Shown: piece after piece, positions 46,148 to 55,643 of the stretch
Layout: every line of letters starts with the position of its first letter
Position numbering within the stretch: the stretch's first letter is position 1
Source: Comamonadaceae bacterium
GTDB taxonomy: Bacteria; Pseudomonadota; Gammaproteobacteria; Burkholderiales; Burkholderiaceae_C
Assembly (NCBI GenBank): GCA_947448735.1
Contig: CANFOS010000003.1
Coordinates: forward strand, 186,001 to 250,000
Reading direction: 5' to 3'
Length of the DNA: 64,000 nt
Notes under the pieces: generated by a model
Told to the model about the DNA's origin: nothing
Database searches by the model: none
The model's input: only the letters and a program-made list of their open reading frames with translations
Program-made: the position numbers and the translations under genes

Positions 46148-47959
46148 TCAGGCCACCGAAATGTTTTTGGCCTGCGCAAAGCGCTTGTCCTGCTCATACG
46201 GGAACACGTCAAACACGTGCCCCGCCTGAATGCGTGACTGGTGATGTTGCCAGAAGGCCGCGTCGAGCAAATCAGCATGGTGGCGCATGAACACGCCGCG
46301 CACCGCGTCGTTGCCCAGCAAGAACGGCCCAAAGGTTTCAGGGAACACGTCTTTGGGCCCGACCGAATACCAGATCTCCCCGCTCATTTCGTCTTCTTCA
46401 TGGCGTGGTGCGGGTACCTTGCGGAATTTGCAGTCGGTGATGTATTCAATCTCGTCGTAGTCATAAAACACCACCTTGCCATGGCGGGTGATACCAAAGT
46501 TTTTCCAGAGCATGTCGCCGGGAAAGATATTGGCGGCCACCAGGTCCTTGATGGCGTTGCCGTATTCAACAACGGCACGCTCAATCTGGCCCTGCGCATC
46601 AGGCTCGTCAACACCGGCATCAAAGGCTTCTTGTAAATAGATGTTGAGCGGAATCATGCGCCGCTCAATGTACACATGCTTGATGATGACTTCCATCTGG
46701 CCGTCACCGTCGCGGTCGGATATTTCAAGCTGGCTGGGCGCAAACTTTTCGATCTCGGCAATCAGTTCGTCGTCAAAGCGGTCACGCGGAAAAGCCACCT
46801 CGCTGTACTCTTGGGTGTCGGCCATGCGGCCTACCCGGTCGTGCTGCTTGACCAAGAGATATTTTCCTTTGATTTGTTCTCGCGTGGTGTCTTTTTGCGG
46901 CGGGTAATAGTCTTTGATGACCTTGAAAACATACGGGAAACTGGGCAAGTCAAACACCAGCATGACCATGCCCTTGATGCCGGGCGCAATGCGGAACTTG
47001 TCGGTGGAATGCCGCAGGTGGTACAAAAAGTCGCGGTAAAAAAGCGTCTTGCCCTGCTTGGCCAAACCAAGGGCATTGTAAATTTCGGCACGCGGCATGC
47101 GCGGCATCATGCTGCGTAAAAACTGTACGTAGGCCGACGGTATGCCCATGTCGACCATGAAGTAAGCACGCGCAAAGCTGAACAGAATCAACAAGTCGTC
47201 TTCGCCAAACAACGCGGCATCAATCACCAGTTTGCCGTCTTTGTTGTGCAAGACAGGCAAGGCAAATGGATGCTCGGTAAAGCCGTTGATGATTTTGCCC
47301 ACCACATAAGCGCCCTTGTTGCGATAAAACAAACCGGACAGCACCTGTATTTGAAAGTTTGCCCGCAGCTTGACGTCGCCCAAGCGCTTTTGCATCGCTT
47401 CAACCACGTAAGCAGCGTCGCGTGAACTGTCTTCAAACGCCACCTGCAAGTCAAAGTCATTGATCAGTTGCAGCACCGTGGCCTGCATGGTTTCAAGCGT
47501 GGGGTAATACGAGCGATAAGTCGGCAGCGCTGTGGATTTGCCGTTTTCAATGTACTCCGTACTGACGGCGGGGCGGACAAAAATAAAGTCGTTTTGGAAA
47601 TAACTCCGGTGCAAAATTTTGGTGGTGACCGAGTTGAAGAATGTCTCCGCCAATTCGGGTTGCTGGTGGTTCACCAAGAGGCCGATGTAATGCAGCTTGA
47701 CCTGCTGCCACACCTCCATGGTTTGCTCACCGGCCTTGAAATGAAGCTCCAGACTGGTCGACGCCTCGCGTACCCGCAGGTCATAAAACTCAATCCTCTC
47801 GCGCTGGGCACGCTGCTGACCGTGCCAGTCGGCGGTTTCAAAGCGCTGCTTGGCACTGGCCGACTCAGAGCGAAACAACTGATAGTGGCGGTTAAAGCCA
47901 TCCATCATCGCTTTGGCGATGTCGTAGGCGAGATAGGAGTCAAGGCGTTGCGGGAACAT
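46148..47959 (-). CDS. aceK: Isocitrate dehydrogenase kinase/phosphatase
   Basis: 603-residue bifunctional enzyme that switches isocitrate dehydrogenase off (kinase) or on (phosphatase), sending carbon to the glyoxylate shunt. The ATP-loop region [12 protein letters not shown], the metal-site [19 protein letters not shown] and the C-terminal [15 protein letters not shown] are recognisable; length is as expected. ATG 47959 follows the carbonic anhydrase stop by 5 bases; GTG 47965 overlaps it. Its place under the same LiuR-type operator as liuA suggests induction when leucine is used as carbon source. Confidence 0.97.
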   Translation of the reverse strand: MFPQRLDSYLAYDIAKAMMDGFNRHYQLFRSESASAKQRFETADWHGQQRAQRERIEFYDLRVREASTSLELHFKAGEQTMEVWQQVKLHYIGLLVNHQQPELAETFFNSVTTKILHRSYFQNDFIFVRPAVSTEYIENGKSTALPTYRSYYPTLETMQATVLQLINDFDLQVAFEDSSRDAAYVVEAMQKRLGDVKLRANFQIQVLSGLFYRNKGAYVVGKIINGFTEHPFALPVLHNKDGKLVIDAALFGEDDLLILFSFARAYFMVDMGIPSAYVQFLRSMMPRMPRAEIYNALGLAKQGKTLFYRDFLYHLRHSTDKFRIAPGIKGMVMLVFDLPSFPYVFKVIKDYYPPQKDTTREQIKGKYLLVKQHDRVGRMADTQEYSEVAFPRDRFDDELIAEIEKFAPSQLEISDRDGDGQMEVIIKHVYIERRMIPLNIYLQEAFDAGVDEPDAQGQIERAVVEYGNAIKDLVAANIFPGDMLWKNFGITRHGKVVFYDYDEIEYITDCKFRKVPAPRHEEDEMSGEIWYSVGPKDVFPETFGPFLLGNDAVRGVFMRHHADLLDAAFWQHHQSRIQAGHVFDVFPYEQDKRFAQAKNISVA

Positions 47960-47964
47960 ACACA

Positions 47965-48645
47965 CTAAGCTACTAATTTTGTAGCTACTGGTGCACGATT
48001 TGTCTGGCCTACCATCTCAACGGCCTTGGCGTAGGCGGCATCCAGATCTTCATTGCAAGACACTGTCATCTTCAGGTCAATCAACAGCCCGTTCTTCAAA
48101 CCATAGACCCAGCCATGCAATGTCAGCGGCTGCTTGCGCAGCCAGGCATCTTGCACCACGGTGGTTTGCGCCACGTTGACCACCTGCTCAATGGCATTGA
48201 GTTCGCACAGCACGTCCTGCCGGGCATCGACCGGCGTCGCCTCAATCAGCGCGCGGTGGTTGTCTCGCACGTCCTTGATGTGGCGCAGCCAGTTGTCGGC
48301 CAGGCCAATGCGGATCCCCTGCAAGGCGGCCAGCACACCGCCGCAGCCGTAGTGGCCGACCACCATCAGGTCACTGACATGCAACTGGTCAACAGCGTAC
48401 TGAATGGTCGACAAGCAGTTCAAATCGGTCGGCACCACCACATTGCCCACATTGCGGTGCACAAAGACTTCGCCAGGTTCCAGGCCGGTGATCTGGTTGG
48501 CCGGCACGCGGCTGTCAGAGCAGCCAATCCACATGTATTTGGGGCTTTGCTGGGCTTCAAGCCCGGTAAAAAAGCCAGGTCGCTCGGCTTTCATTTGCGC
48601 CGCCCAGGCGCGGTTATGGGCGAAAAGGTCTTGCGTGGAGGACAT
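47965..48645 (-). CDS. can: Beta-carbonic anhydrase
   Basis: 226-residue zinc enzyme interconverting CO2 and bicarbonate. Zinc and active-site residues are C42, D44, R46 (CSDSRVP), H98 and C101 (GHYGCGG), the type II pattern known for bicarbonate-regulated enzymes. The last nine residues (APVATKLVA) come from a gtagct / agctac repeat related to family A (47967-47992). It sits between liuA and aceK; bicarbonate made here is the cosubstrate of LiuB/LiuD. Confidence 0.95.
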   Translation of the reverse strand: MSSTQDLFAHNRAWAAQMKAERPGFFTGLEAQQSPKYMWIGCSDSRVPANQITGLEPGEVFVHRNVGNVVVPTDLNCLSTIQYAVDQLHVSDLMVVGHYGCGGVLAALQGIRIGLADNWLRHIKDVRDNHRALIEATPVDARQDVLCELNAIEQVVNVAQTTVVQDAWLRKQPLTLHGWVYGLKNGLLIDLKMTVSCNEDLDAAYAKAVEMVGQTNRAPVATKLVA

Positions 48646-48745
48646 AAACCTTATTTTCTTACATGATGAGAATCAGGGCGGTGATCCGTTTGGGGGCCGG
48701 GCGATGCGGTTCGCTTTGGGAAGGCAAATGGGTCGTCACCGAAAG

Positions 48746-49927
48746 TCAGCAGGTCTCTGCAAACAGCTCTCGCCCAATCAGCATGCGGCGGATCTCGCTG
48801 GTACCGGCGCCTATTTCATACAACTTGGCATCGCGCCACAAACGGCCGAGTGGGTAGTCGTTGATGTAGCCGTTGCCACCAAAAATCTGCACACCCTCGC
48901 CCGCCATCCAGGTGGCTTTTTCGGCGCACCACAAGATGACAGATGCACAGTCTTTGCGCACCTGGCGCACGTGTTCAGTGCCTAGCATGTCGAGGTTTTT
49001 GCCCACGGTGTAGCAAAACGCGCGGCCGGCCTGCAGCACGGTGTACATGTCGGCAACCTTGCCCTGAATCAACTGAAACTCGCCAATGCTTTGGCCAAAC
49101 TGTTTGCGGTCGTGAATGTAGGGCACGACGTTGTCCATGACGGACTGCATGATGCCGATCGGTCCGGCGGCCAGCACAGCGCGTTCGTAGTCCAGGCCGC
49201 TCATCAGCACTTTGGCGCCTCCGTTCAGGCCGCCCAAAATCTGGCTGCTGGGCACTTCAACATTGTCAAACACCAGCTCACCCGTGTGGCTGCCGCGCAT
49301 GCCCAGCTTGTCGAGTTTTTGCGCGCATGAAAAACCCTTCATGCTTTTTTCAATCAAAAACGCGGTCACACCGCGCGCGCCCAGCTCAGGCTCGGTTTTG
49401 GCATACACCACCAGCGTGTCGGCATCCGGGCCGTTGGTGATCCACATCTTGGTTCCGTTCAGCAGGTAATAGCCGCCTTTGTCTTCGGCTTTGAGCTTCA
49501 TGCTGATCACGTCGCTGCCCGCGCCTGGCTCGCTCATGGCCAGTGCGCCCACATGCTCGCCGGTGATGAGTTTGGGCAGATACTTTTGGCGTTGCTCCGC
49601 CGTGCCGTTGCGTTTGATCTGGTTCACACAAAGGTTGCTGTGCGCGCCGTAGCTCAAGCCCACCGAGGCGCTGGCGCGGCTGATCTCTTCCATCGCAATC
49701 ATGTGGGCCAGGTAGCCCATGCCGGCGCCGCCGTATTCGTCGCTCACGGTGATGCCCAGCACGCCGAGCGCGCCCATCTTTTGCCACAGGTCAGCCGGGA
49801 ACAAGTCGTTTTTATCGATCTCGGCCGCGCGCGGGGCGATTTCGCTTTGCGCAAAGTCCCGCACCGCATCGCGCAGCGCGTCAATGTCTTCGCCGAGTTG
49901 AAAGTTCAGGCCGGGCAAGTCAGTCAT
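48746..49927 (-). CDS. liuA: Isovaleryl-CoA dehydrogenase
   Basis: 393-residue FAD enzyme oxidising isovaleryl-CoA to 3-methylcrotonyl-CoA. Catalytic Glu is E248 in [18 protein letters not shown], the isovaleryl-type position; the C-terminal segment reads [12 protein letters not shown] without the YEGT glutamate, as expected. The flavin motif [13 protein letters not shown] is present. It lies 20 bases after the thioesterase gene in the operon headed by the operator at 50398. Confidence 0.95.
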   Translation of the reverse strand: MTDLPGLNFQLGEDIDALRDAVRDFAQSEIAPRAAEIDKNDLFPADLWQKMGALGVLGITVSDEYGGAGMGYLAHMIAMEEISRASASVGLSYGAHSNLCVNQIKRNGTAEQRQKYLPKLITGEHVGALAMSEPGAGSDVISMKLKAEDKGGYYLLNGTKMWITNGPDADTLVVYAKTEPELGARGVTAFLIEKSMKGFSCAQKLDKLGMRGSHTGELVFDNVEVPSSQILGGLNGGAKVLMSGLDYERAVLAAGPIGIMQSVMDNVVPYIHDRKQFGQSIGEFQLIQGKVADMYTVLQAGRAFCYTVGKNLDMLGTEHVRQVRKDCASVILWCAEKATWMAGEGVQIFGGNGYINDYPLGRLWRDAKLYEIGAGTSEIRRMLIGRELFAETC

Positions 49928-49947
49928 GTGCGTACTCTCAAAGGGGT

Positions 49948-50388
49948 TCAGTAAGATTTATGGACTGGGACGATCGTTTGCTGCATCACGGCGCACGCGG
50001 TTTGCTTGCCGCTGGCATCCAGGTGCACGACTTCGGCCGTGGTCACAATGATCCGCTTGCCCGCCTTGACAACGCGACCCGTGGCGCGCAGTTCCCCGCC
50101 GGTAAAGCTGGTCAGAAAATTGATTTTGTATTCCACCGTGGTGACTTCCATATCTGGCGGCGCGGCGGTGAGGGCGGCATAACCGCCCGCAATGTCGGCC
50201 AACGCGCCCATGGCTCCCCCGTGAAAGCCGCCCTGCTGCTGTGACACGCCCTCCGAATGCGGCAACGCCACTTCGCACAGGCCGGGCTCGACACGCAGCA
50301 GGCGGGCTCCCAGGTTGTTCATCATGCCCTGACGCAGAAAACTGGCCTCTACGCGCTTGAACAGTTCGTTCTGGTTGGAGTTGGTCAT
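49948..50388 (-). CDS. PaaI-type hotdog thioesterase
   Basis: 146 residues with the hotdog core [20 protein letters not shown], active-site Asp candidate in LADIAGG and the strand [17 protein letters not shown]. It probably hydrolyses an acyl-CoA that builds up during degradation, freeing CoA. It is the first gene after the operator at 50398-50419 (9 bases away), so the operator overlaps the ribosome-binding region. Confidence 0.9.
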   Translation of the reverse strand: MTNSNQNELFKRVEASFLRQGMMNNLGARLLRVEPGLCEVALPHSEGVSQQQGGFHGGAMGALADIAGGYAALTAAPPDMEVTTVEYKINFLTSFTGGELRATGRVVKAGKRIIVTTAEVVHLDASGKQTACAVMQQTIVPVHKSY

Positions 50389-50397
50389 GGTTTTGGG

Positions 50398-50419
50398 TTG
50401 ACGTTTACGTAAACGTCAA
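50398..50419. promoter_or_regulatory. LiuR-type operator before thioesterase-liuA-can-aceK operon
   Basis: Perfect 22-bp palindrome with half-site ttgacgtttac, squeezed into the 38 bases between the liuR stop and the thioesterase ATG. Confidence 0.85.
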
Positions 50420-50426
50420 TTATGGC

Positions 50427-50834
50427 TTATTTTGTTTTTTCAGCTTTTCTTTCGGCCTTTTCCAGCAGCACTTTGGCTTCTTTTTCGTGTGTGCGAATTT
50501 CTGCCAGATTGGCCTGCAGGTCCACCAGTTGCGACTCAAGTTTGACGCGGTGGTCGGCCAGCACTTTTAAAAACTTGCGCATTTGTGGTGCCGTGTCGCG
50601 CGGGCTGTCGTACGAATCAATGATCTCTTTGGCCTCTACCAGCGACAAGCCCAGTCGCTTGGCGCGCAGCGTGAGCTTCAGGCGAGTTCTGTCCCGCGCC
50701 GTATACACCCGGTTTCGGCCGCCAGCGCCTTCGCGCTGCGGTCTCAAGAGGCCCATGTCCTCGTAAAACCGCATGGCGCGCGTGGTCAGATCGAACTCTT
50801 TGGCCAGGTCGCTGATGGTGTAGGTGGTAGGCAT
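50427..50834 (-). CDS. liuR: MerR family regulator of leucine/isovalerate degradation
   Basis: 135 residues. The N-terminal winged helix-turn-helix (YTISDLAKEFDLTTRAMRFYEDMGLLRP, about 5-32) and the RNRVYTARDRTRLKLTLRAKRLGLSL wing mark MerR; a long C-terminal dimerisation coiled coil (about 85-130) ends in a Lys/Glu-rich tail. No cysteine metal site is seen. Its place before liuA and beside the operators identifies it as LiuR. Palindromes flank it on both sides, so it likely controls itself, liuA's operon, liuB's operon and the divergent MBL gene. Confidence 0.92.
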   Translation of the reverse strand: MPTTYTISDLAKEFDLTTRAMRFYEDMGLLRPQREGAGGRNRVYTARDRTRLKLTLRAKRLGLSLVEAKEIIDSYDSPRDTAPQMRKFLKVLADHRVKLESQLVDLQANLAEIRTHEKEAKVLLEKAERKAEKTK

Positions 50835-50871
50835 GGCTAAAAAGATGGGGTTTAGCGATAGGGTTAATATG

Positions 50872-50887
50872 ACGTTTACGTAAACGT
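50872..50887. promoter_or_regulatory. LiuR-type operator in liuR/MBL divergent promoter
   Basis: Perfect 16-bp core acgtttac plus its complement, with imperfect outer arms. It lies 38 bases from liuR and 25 bases from the metallo-beta-lactamase start, in the 77-base shared gap. Confidence 0.85.
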
Positions 50888-50911
50888 AAAGACAAACACG
50901 GCGAATATTAC

Positions 50912-52033
50912 ATGAACATCCTCGAACAACAACTTGATTACCCGCTGGGCGATGCTCTGCCCGAAGAGGGCGCCACGCTGGACGTTGCGCCGGGTGTCAA
51001 GTGGATACGGATGCTGCTGCCGTTTGTGCTGAACCATATCAACCTGTGGTTGATCCGCGATGAGATGGACGACCCGCACCACCCTGGCACAAAGCGGCAA
51101 GGCTGGACGGTGGTGGACTGCTGCATCAGCCGACCCGAGTCAAAGGCCCAATGGGAAACCATTTTTGCGACGCAGCTTGACGGCCTGCCCATCCTGCGGG
51201 TGATCGTGACGCACATGCACCCGGACCACATTGGCCTGGCGCATTGGCTGTGTGAGCGATGGACCACCACCACAGCTGCATCCAGCCATGTTTGCCGCCT
51301 GTGGGTCAGCGCGACGGATTACCACTCGGCAAAGATTGCCTCGCAATCGACCACCGGATTTGGCGGGGAGGGCGCGGCGCTGTTTTTTGCATCACACGGG
51401 CTGACTGACCCCGATTCCATTGAAAAAATCAAGGCGCGCACGGGCTACTACCCTGACCTGGTGCCGGACCTGCCCAAAAGCCATGTTCGGCTGATGGACG
51501 GCAAGACGGTAGACATCGGCATCGGCGACAACCGACACCCATGGCGCTGCATCAGTGGCTACGGTCACGCACCTGAACACATGGCCCTGTACTGTGAAGC
51601 GCTGAACGTGCTCATCAGCGGCGACATGATTTTGCCGCGCATTTCAACCAATGTGAGTGTGTATGACACGGAACCCGAGGCCGATGCGTTGGCGCTGTTT
51701 CTTGAATCGATTGACAAGTTTTTGCCCCTGCCGATTGACACGCTCACCCTGCCATCGCACGGCAAGCCGTTTCGGGGCCTGCACACCCGCATCCAGCAGC
51801 TACACGACCACCACCGCGACAGGCTGGCAGAAGTCATGCAGGCGTGTGCCCTCAGGCCGCACAGCGCTGCAGACATTTTGCCCATCATGTTCAAACGCGA
51901 ACTGGACTTGCACCAGACGACCTTTGCCATGGGCGAGGCGCTGGCGCATCTGCATTTGCTGTGGTTTGAAGGCAAGCTGCAACGCCAACTCGATGCGAAG
52001 GGCGTTTACAGGTTCAGTTTGCCTGTTCGATAG
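50912..52033 (+). CDS. Metallo-beta-lactamase fold hydrolase
   Basis: 373 residues. The zinc motif is THMHPDHIG (HxHxDH) near residues 99-106, the further metal histidine is in SGYGHAPEHMALY and the aspartate in LISGDMILPRIS, with a final HGKPFRG. A C-terminal helical extension of ~80 residues resembles LACTB2-type thioesterase/nuclease relatives. It is divergent from liuR with a shared operator, so a hydrolase acting on acyl-CoA or a lactone during leucine use is plausible but not shown. Confidence 0.9.
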   Translation: MNILEQQLDYPLGDALPEEGATLDVAPGVKWIRMLLPFVLNHINLWLIRDEMDDPHHPGTKRQGWTVVDCCISRPESKAQWETIFATQLDGLPILRVIVTHMHPDHIGLAHWLCERWTTTTAASSHVCRLWVSATDYHSAKIASQSTTGFGGEGAALFFASHGLTDPDSIEKIKARTGYYPDLVPDLPKSHVRLMDGKTVDIGIGDNRHPWRCISGYGHAPEHMALYCEALNVLISGDMILPRISTNVSVYDTEPEADALALFLESIDKFLPLPIDTLTLPSHGKPFRGLHTRIQQLHDHHRDRLAEVMQACALRPHSAADILPIMFKRELDLHQTTFAMGEALAHLHLLWFEGKLQRQLDAKGVYRFSLPVR

Positions 52034-53552
52034 CTTGTTCGACCGGGGTCTGCGGCAAAGCCATGTAAAAGCTGGCCCCGTTCGGCGTGGATTCAGCCCA
52101 CACCCGGCCCCCGTGCCTTTCGGCGACCCGCATCACAGTCGCCAGCCCCAGGCCATTGCCGGGGTAGTCGGCCGCTGAATGCAGGCGTTGAAACGCCACG
52201 AACAGTTTGTCGCTGTAGGCGGTGTCAAAACCTGCACCATTGTCTGAGACTTGCAGCACCCGCTCGCCAGGCCCATCGCCAGCGAGGACCGCCACCCTGA
52301 TCCAGGCGTCGACCTTCTTGGACGTGAATTTCCAGGCATTTTCAAGCAAGCAGTTCAGGGCGATGACCAGCAGCGACTTGTCAGCCGCTACGGTACTTCT
52401 GGCGTTCATCTCGAAAGTGACCGTTCGATCCGGGTAGCGAAAGCGCAAGTCATCCACGATGACAGCACACAATGCTGTCACATCCAGGCTTTCCAGACGA
52501 TCAGACCGTTGTGGCAATTTCACCAGCCGGCGCAAGTCATCGACCAGCTCGGCCATCAGTCGGGTGCTGTCCTGAATGCGGTTGATGTAATGACGGCCGG
52601 TATGGTCGATCAGCTCGCCATACCTTTTTGCCAGGATAGCCGCAAATCCGTTGACGACATGCAGGGGCACCTGCAGGTCATGCGAAAGCGCGTAGGTTAA
52701 TGCCGTCAGATCGCGGCCGGCGGTTTTGAGCGCCTCATTGGCGCTTGAGAGCGCCAACTTCAGTTCGGCATTTTCCTGGCGCAGCGTGCGGTCTGAGAGG
52801 TGTCGCTCCGCCACATCTGAGACGCTCACCAGCATCGCCTGATGGTCCTGCCAAACGATGGGGCCGCAAGCGAGCTCGACCAGCACCAGCGTCCCGTCGC
52901 CCTTGATCTGATTGCATATCTGCAAAGCCAGCTCAGTCGGACCGGCTTGGTCGACTGAGTCAAACAATGCCGCGCCCGAATGGTCCGGAAAAAGCGCCCC
53001 CAGTTTCAGCGCAAGAAAGCTGCTTCTCGTCATGGCGTAAAAGTCACAGGCTGCCTGGTTGACGCTGACAATGCGCTGCGAGGCCATGTCAAAGATCCAC
53101 ATGGCGTTCGGGTTTTTTTCGAAAAGCAACAGATTGGTTTGCTTGCTTTTCGCCAGTAAAAGTTGCAGGTCGTGCTTGTGCGTGACATCCCGCAGGTTGA
53201 CCACATAACCCGTCGAATGCGTTCGGAAGCAGTACTCCAGCCAATCACATTCAAAGTCGCTACGCTCTACAAAGACGTGGTCCTTGGAAAGCGCCATCGC
53301 TTGTGCGGTGCCGAGCTGGTGAAGCGTTGCAATACCCGGCGGCACAACACTCCAGAAATCACGTCCCGAAAAATCACCATCCACACGGTTCAAAAACCTG
53401 CGCGCGGCAGCGTTTAACGCGACAATTCGCCCGGCACTGTCGAGCAAAACAATGCCATCCCGGGCCACATCGAGGGTGCTCCGTGATGGAGGCACCAAGG
53501 CGCGCCTGATCGCGTGCGTGACTGAAACAACGAATTTTTTGATGTCCAGCAC
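52014..53552 (-). CDS. PAS-domain sensor histidine kinase
   Basis: 512 residues from GTG, without membrane spans, so a cytoplasmic sensor. A first PAS domain (about 25-125, DGIVLLDSAGRIVALN) and a second (about 140-260, NPNAMWIFDMASQRIVSVN) precede a coiled coil (265-290). The HisKA phospho-acceptor is in LTYALSHDLQVPL, and the ATPase domain shows NCLLENAWKF, SDNGAGFD and GNGLGLATV boxes. It overlaps the convergent MBL gene by 20 bases. The response regulator gene lies 11 bases upstream, making a pair. Confidence 0.92.
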   Translation of the reverse strand: MLDIKKFVVSVTHAIRRALVPPSRSTLDVARDGIVLLDSAGRIVALNAAARRFLNRVDGDFSGRDFWSVVPPGIATLHQLGTAQAMALSKDHVFVERSDFECDWLEYCFRTHSTGYVVNLRDVTHKHDLQLLLAKSKQTNLLLFEKNPNAMWIFDMASQRIVSVNQAACDFYAMTRSSFLALKLGALFPDHSGAALFDSVDQAGPTELALQICNQIKGDGTLVLVELACGPIVWQDHQAMLVSVSDVAERHLSDRTLRQENAELKLALSSANEALKTAGRDLTALTYALSHDLQVPLHVVNGFAAILAKRYGELIDHTGRHYINRIQDSTRLMAELVDDLRRLVKLPQRSDRLESLDVTALCAVIVDDLRFRYPDRTVTFEMNARSTVAADKSLLVIALNCLLENAWKFTSKKVDAWIRVAVLAGDGPGERVLQVSDNGAGFDTAYSDKLFVAFQRLHSAADYPGNGLGLATVMRVAERHGGRVWAESTPNGASFYMALPQTPVEQAIEQAN

Positions 53553-53563
53553 GTCGCATTCAC

Positions 53564-54301
53564 TTACTGAGACAGCTTTTGCGCCAACCTCGCCGTGGCA
53601 CGGTCTCGTAACTGGACAGAGCGCGCTGCTGCTTTATTAACGATGCGCGCCTTGACGCGTTCTGCATGCAGCTGTTGTTTGCGCTTGGCTGACACCATCG
53701 CGCTCATATAGCCCCGCAGCCAGGCGAAGTCGACCGGCTTTTGCAACGTGGAGGCGTCTTCCGGCAATCCGCCGCGCGCCTCAAAGGCATCCTTCGGCAT
53801 ACCAGTGACAACAATCACGTGCATGTCTTCGAGTTCAACATTGCGCTTGAGCGCTTTGAGCAGTTCAAAGCCGTCGACGCCGGGCATGACCAAGTCAGTG
53901 ATCAGCAAGTCCGGCCGCATGCTGGCAACGTCCATCAGGGCTTCCATTGCCGAAGACATCCAGGTGCAGTCAACCGGAAGATCCCACGACTCAAATTCGT
54001 GCTGAAACAACTCCCGCAAAAGCTCGTCGTCTTCCACCAGCAGCACGCGCAGCCGTCCTTGCGGGTTCGATAGCTTGACCAAGGGCTGCCGTTTGTTTTT
54101 TTCCAGGTAGCCGTAGATGGATTGCAAGGCAATCCGGCGGTGGCCACCCATGGTTTTCCAGGCTTCTAGCTCGCCTTTTTCCACCAGCGACTGAACGGTG
54201 GCAACCGACAAGCCGAGAAGACTGGCGGCATAGCTGGTGCCGCAATAGTCCTCGATCAAAAAATCTGGTGCCGTGATGGCATCCTCAAAACTTTTTTGCA
54301 T
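53564..54301 (-). CDS. Response regulator with N-terminal excisionase-like HTH and central receiver
   Basis: 245 residues. An excisionase/MerR-like helix-turn-helix (about 20-65, YAASLLGLSVATVQSLVEKGELEAWKTMGGHRR) comes first, followed by a receiver domain (about 83-200) with acidic D91/D92, phospho-acceptor D136, T166 and K188. A basic C-terminal tail (about 203-245) follows. The order is the reverse of usual response regulators, where the DNA-binding domain is last. The partner is the adjacent PAS kinase. Confidence 0.9.
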   Translation of the reverse strand: MQKSFEDAITAPDFLIEDYCGTSYAASLLGLSVATVQSLVEKGELEAWKTMGGHRRIALQSIYGYLEKNKRQPLVKLSNPQGRLRVLLVEDDELLRELFQHEFESWDLPVDCTWMSSAMEALMDVASMRPDLLITDLVMPGVDGFELLKALKRNVELEDMHVIVVTGMPKDAFEARGGLPEDASTLQKPVDFAWLRGYMSAMVSAKRKQQLHAERVKARIVNKAAARSVQLRDRATARLAQKLSQ

Positions 54302-55023
54302 GGTAGTAAGTGATGAAAATTACGATAATGACATTATTTCTAGCTGGCTTCATCTTAATCGACTTCGGCGTATTATTACAAACGAACACAATTGCTATTA
54401 CAACACGCCAAAAAGCTTCATGCCGGCTAGGTGAAAAAGAATCTCGCACCCTTGCCGTTCGCGGCTTTAGCCCACAGCGCTCCTTATTGGCGGGTCGAGG
54501 ACTGAAAACAAGTCCTGTCACCGACTTGGGTTACCTTGCGCCCTTGCGGTTCAATTGAAACGGATTTTTTCGTATTTTGAAACGATGCCAACGGGATGGA
54601 ACCGTCCATTGCTTAGTCAGGGCCGCTTCGACAGTTGGCGTATTCTTGGTGGCGGCCGCCGGCCAGCTTTGGCGTGCTATTGACGGACACCCGTTACTGG
54701 CGGGCCGAACCAGCAACAGGCTTTGGCGAGCCCCAGCGTCGACTCGGCCCGCTCAAGCTTTTTTGTAGATTGTGACATCTACTTACCTTCATGGTGCAGT
54801 GATCTGAGAACGGAGCAGTCAAACCATGGCGCAGACCTGGGAATCCACAGACGCTTGAAAGGCATGTGTTGTCCCTGGCGAAATCAGTCGGGTTCAGATA
54901 CGAATTTGCGGCATCGATTGAAGCGCTGGAGAAAGCGGATGTGAAGCCGCTGGCAAAAGAGTCAACCGTGCGGCCCCATGATCGCCTGGCGGGTCAGGAA
55001 AGCTTGGAGGCTGTCGGTGAGCC
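54302..55023. other. 722-base region without a convincing gene
   Basis: More AT-rich than its surroundings near the left end. It has a hairpin aggact-gaaaaca-agtcct (54498-54516) and only short frames: 54577-54768 plus, 54866-55063 plus, 54285-54521 minus. None shows a ribosome-binding site or a family I recognise; the 54866-55063 frame has soluble-protein-like composition and may be a gene remnant. The left end likely contains the promoter of the response regulator gene. Confidence 0.5.
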
Positions 55024-55464
55024 CTATTTAGATGGCACGGCTTCGTTCACGCACAACCAGTAGCCCTGCAGGCGGTTGAGCTTGTCGGAAAATGCGCCGA
55101 AATCAACAGGTTTGCGCACAAACCCGTTGGCGCCCCCTTGGTAACTTGAGGCGATGTCCGAGGCCTCGCCAGAAGACGTCAACATCACCACCGGTACCGA
55201 TGAGGTCAGCGGGTTAGCCCGGATGCTGCGCAGCACATCGAGGCCGGACAGTTTGGGCAGGCGGATGTCAAGCAGGATCAGGTTGGGCTGCTTTTTGGTG
55301 TCACGGTCTGCATAGGCGCCCGCCCCGAACAAAAAGTCCAGTGCCCCGGCACCGTCTCGCGCCGCCACGATTTCTGTATCGATGCTGTGCTCTTCGAGGG
55401 CCAGCACGGCCAGTTCGAGGTGGTCGGGGTTGTCTTCGACGACGAGTATTAATTTGTTTTTCAT
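55024..55464 (-). CDS. Receiver-only response regulator (Rcp1/CheY-like)
   Basis: 146 residues, a single receiver domain with acidic VVEDNPDH, phospho-acceptor Asp in LILLDIRLPKLSG, Ser/Thr in VVMLTSSGE and the conserved Lys in GFVRKPVDF. The YADRDTKKQPNLILLDIRLP insertion is as in phytochrome-associated Rcp1-type regulators. There is no output domain, so it passes the phosphoryl group or binds a partner. The nearest kinase gene is 1.5 kb away. The AT-rich 179-base gap at 55465-55643 holds its probable promoter. Confidence 0.92.
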   Translation of the reverse strand: MKNKLILVVEDNPDHLELAVLALEEHSIDTEIVAARDGAGALDFLFGAGAYADRDTKKQPNLILLDIRLPKLSGLDVLRSIRANPLTSSVPVVMLTSSGEASDIASSYQGGANGFVRKPVDFGAFSDKLNRLQGYWLCVNEAVPSK

Positions 55465-55643
55465 GGCGCTGAAACTTTCCGCAATTTTATCATTTTTGAT
55501 GTTTTACGTTTTATATCGGCATTACACGAGATCTCAGCAAGTGTAACTGAAAGAAACTATTGTTGCAATATCATCTTGCATTTTACACATTTCCAAAAAG
55601 TGTCAATATCTGGACAGAAATGGCCTGCCAGACCAAGATCACT

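Noticed and set aside
54285..54521. 78-codon minus-strand frame upstream of the response regulator gene
   Set aside because: No ribosome-binding site or family match; the region looks non-coding and AT-rich.
54400..54560. Possible cyclic-di-GMP riboswitch in the gene-free stretch
   Set aside because: A hairpin is present, but the conserved aptamer blocks could not be matched on either strand.
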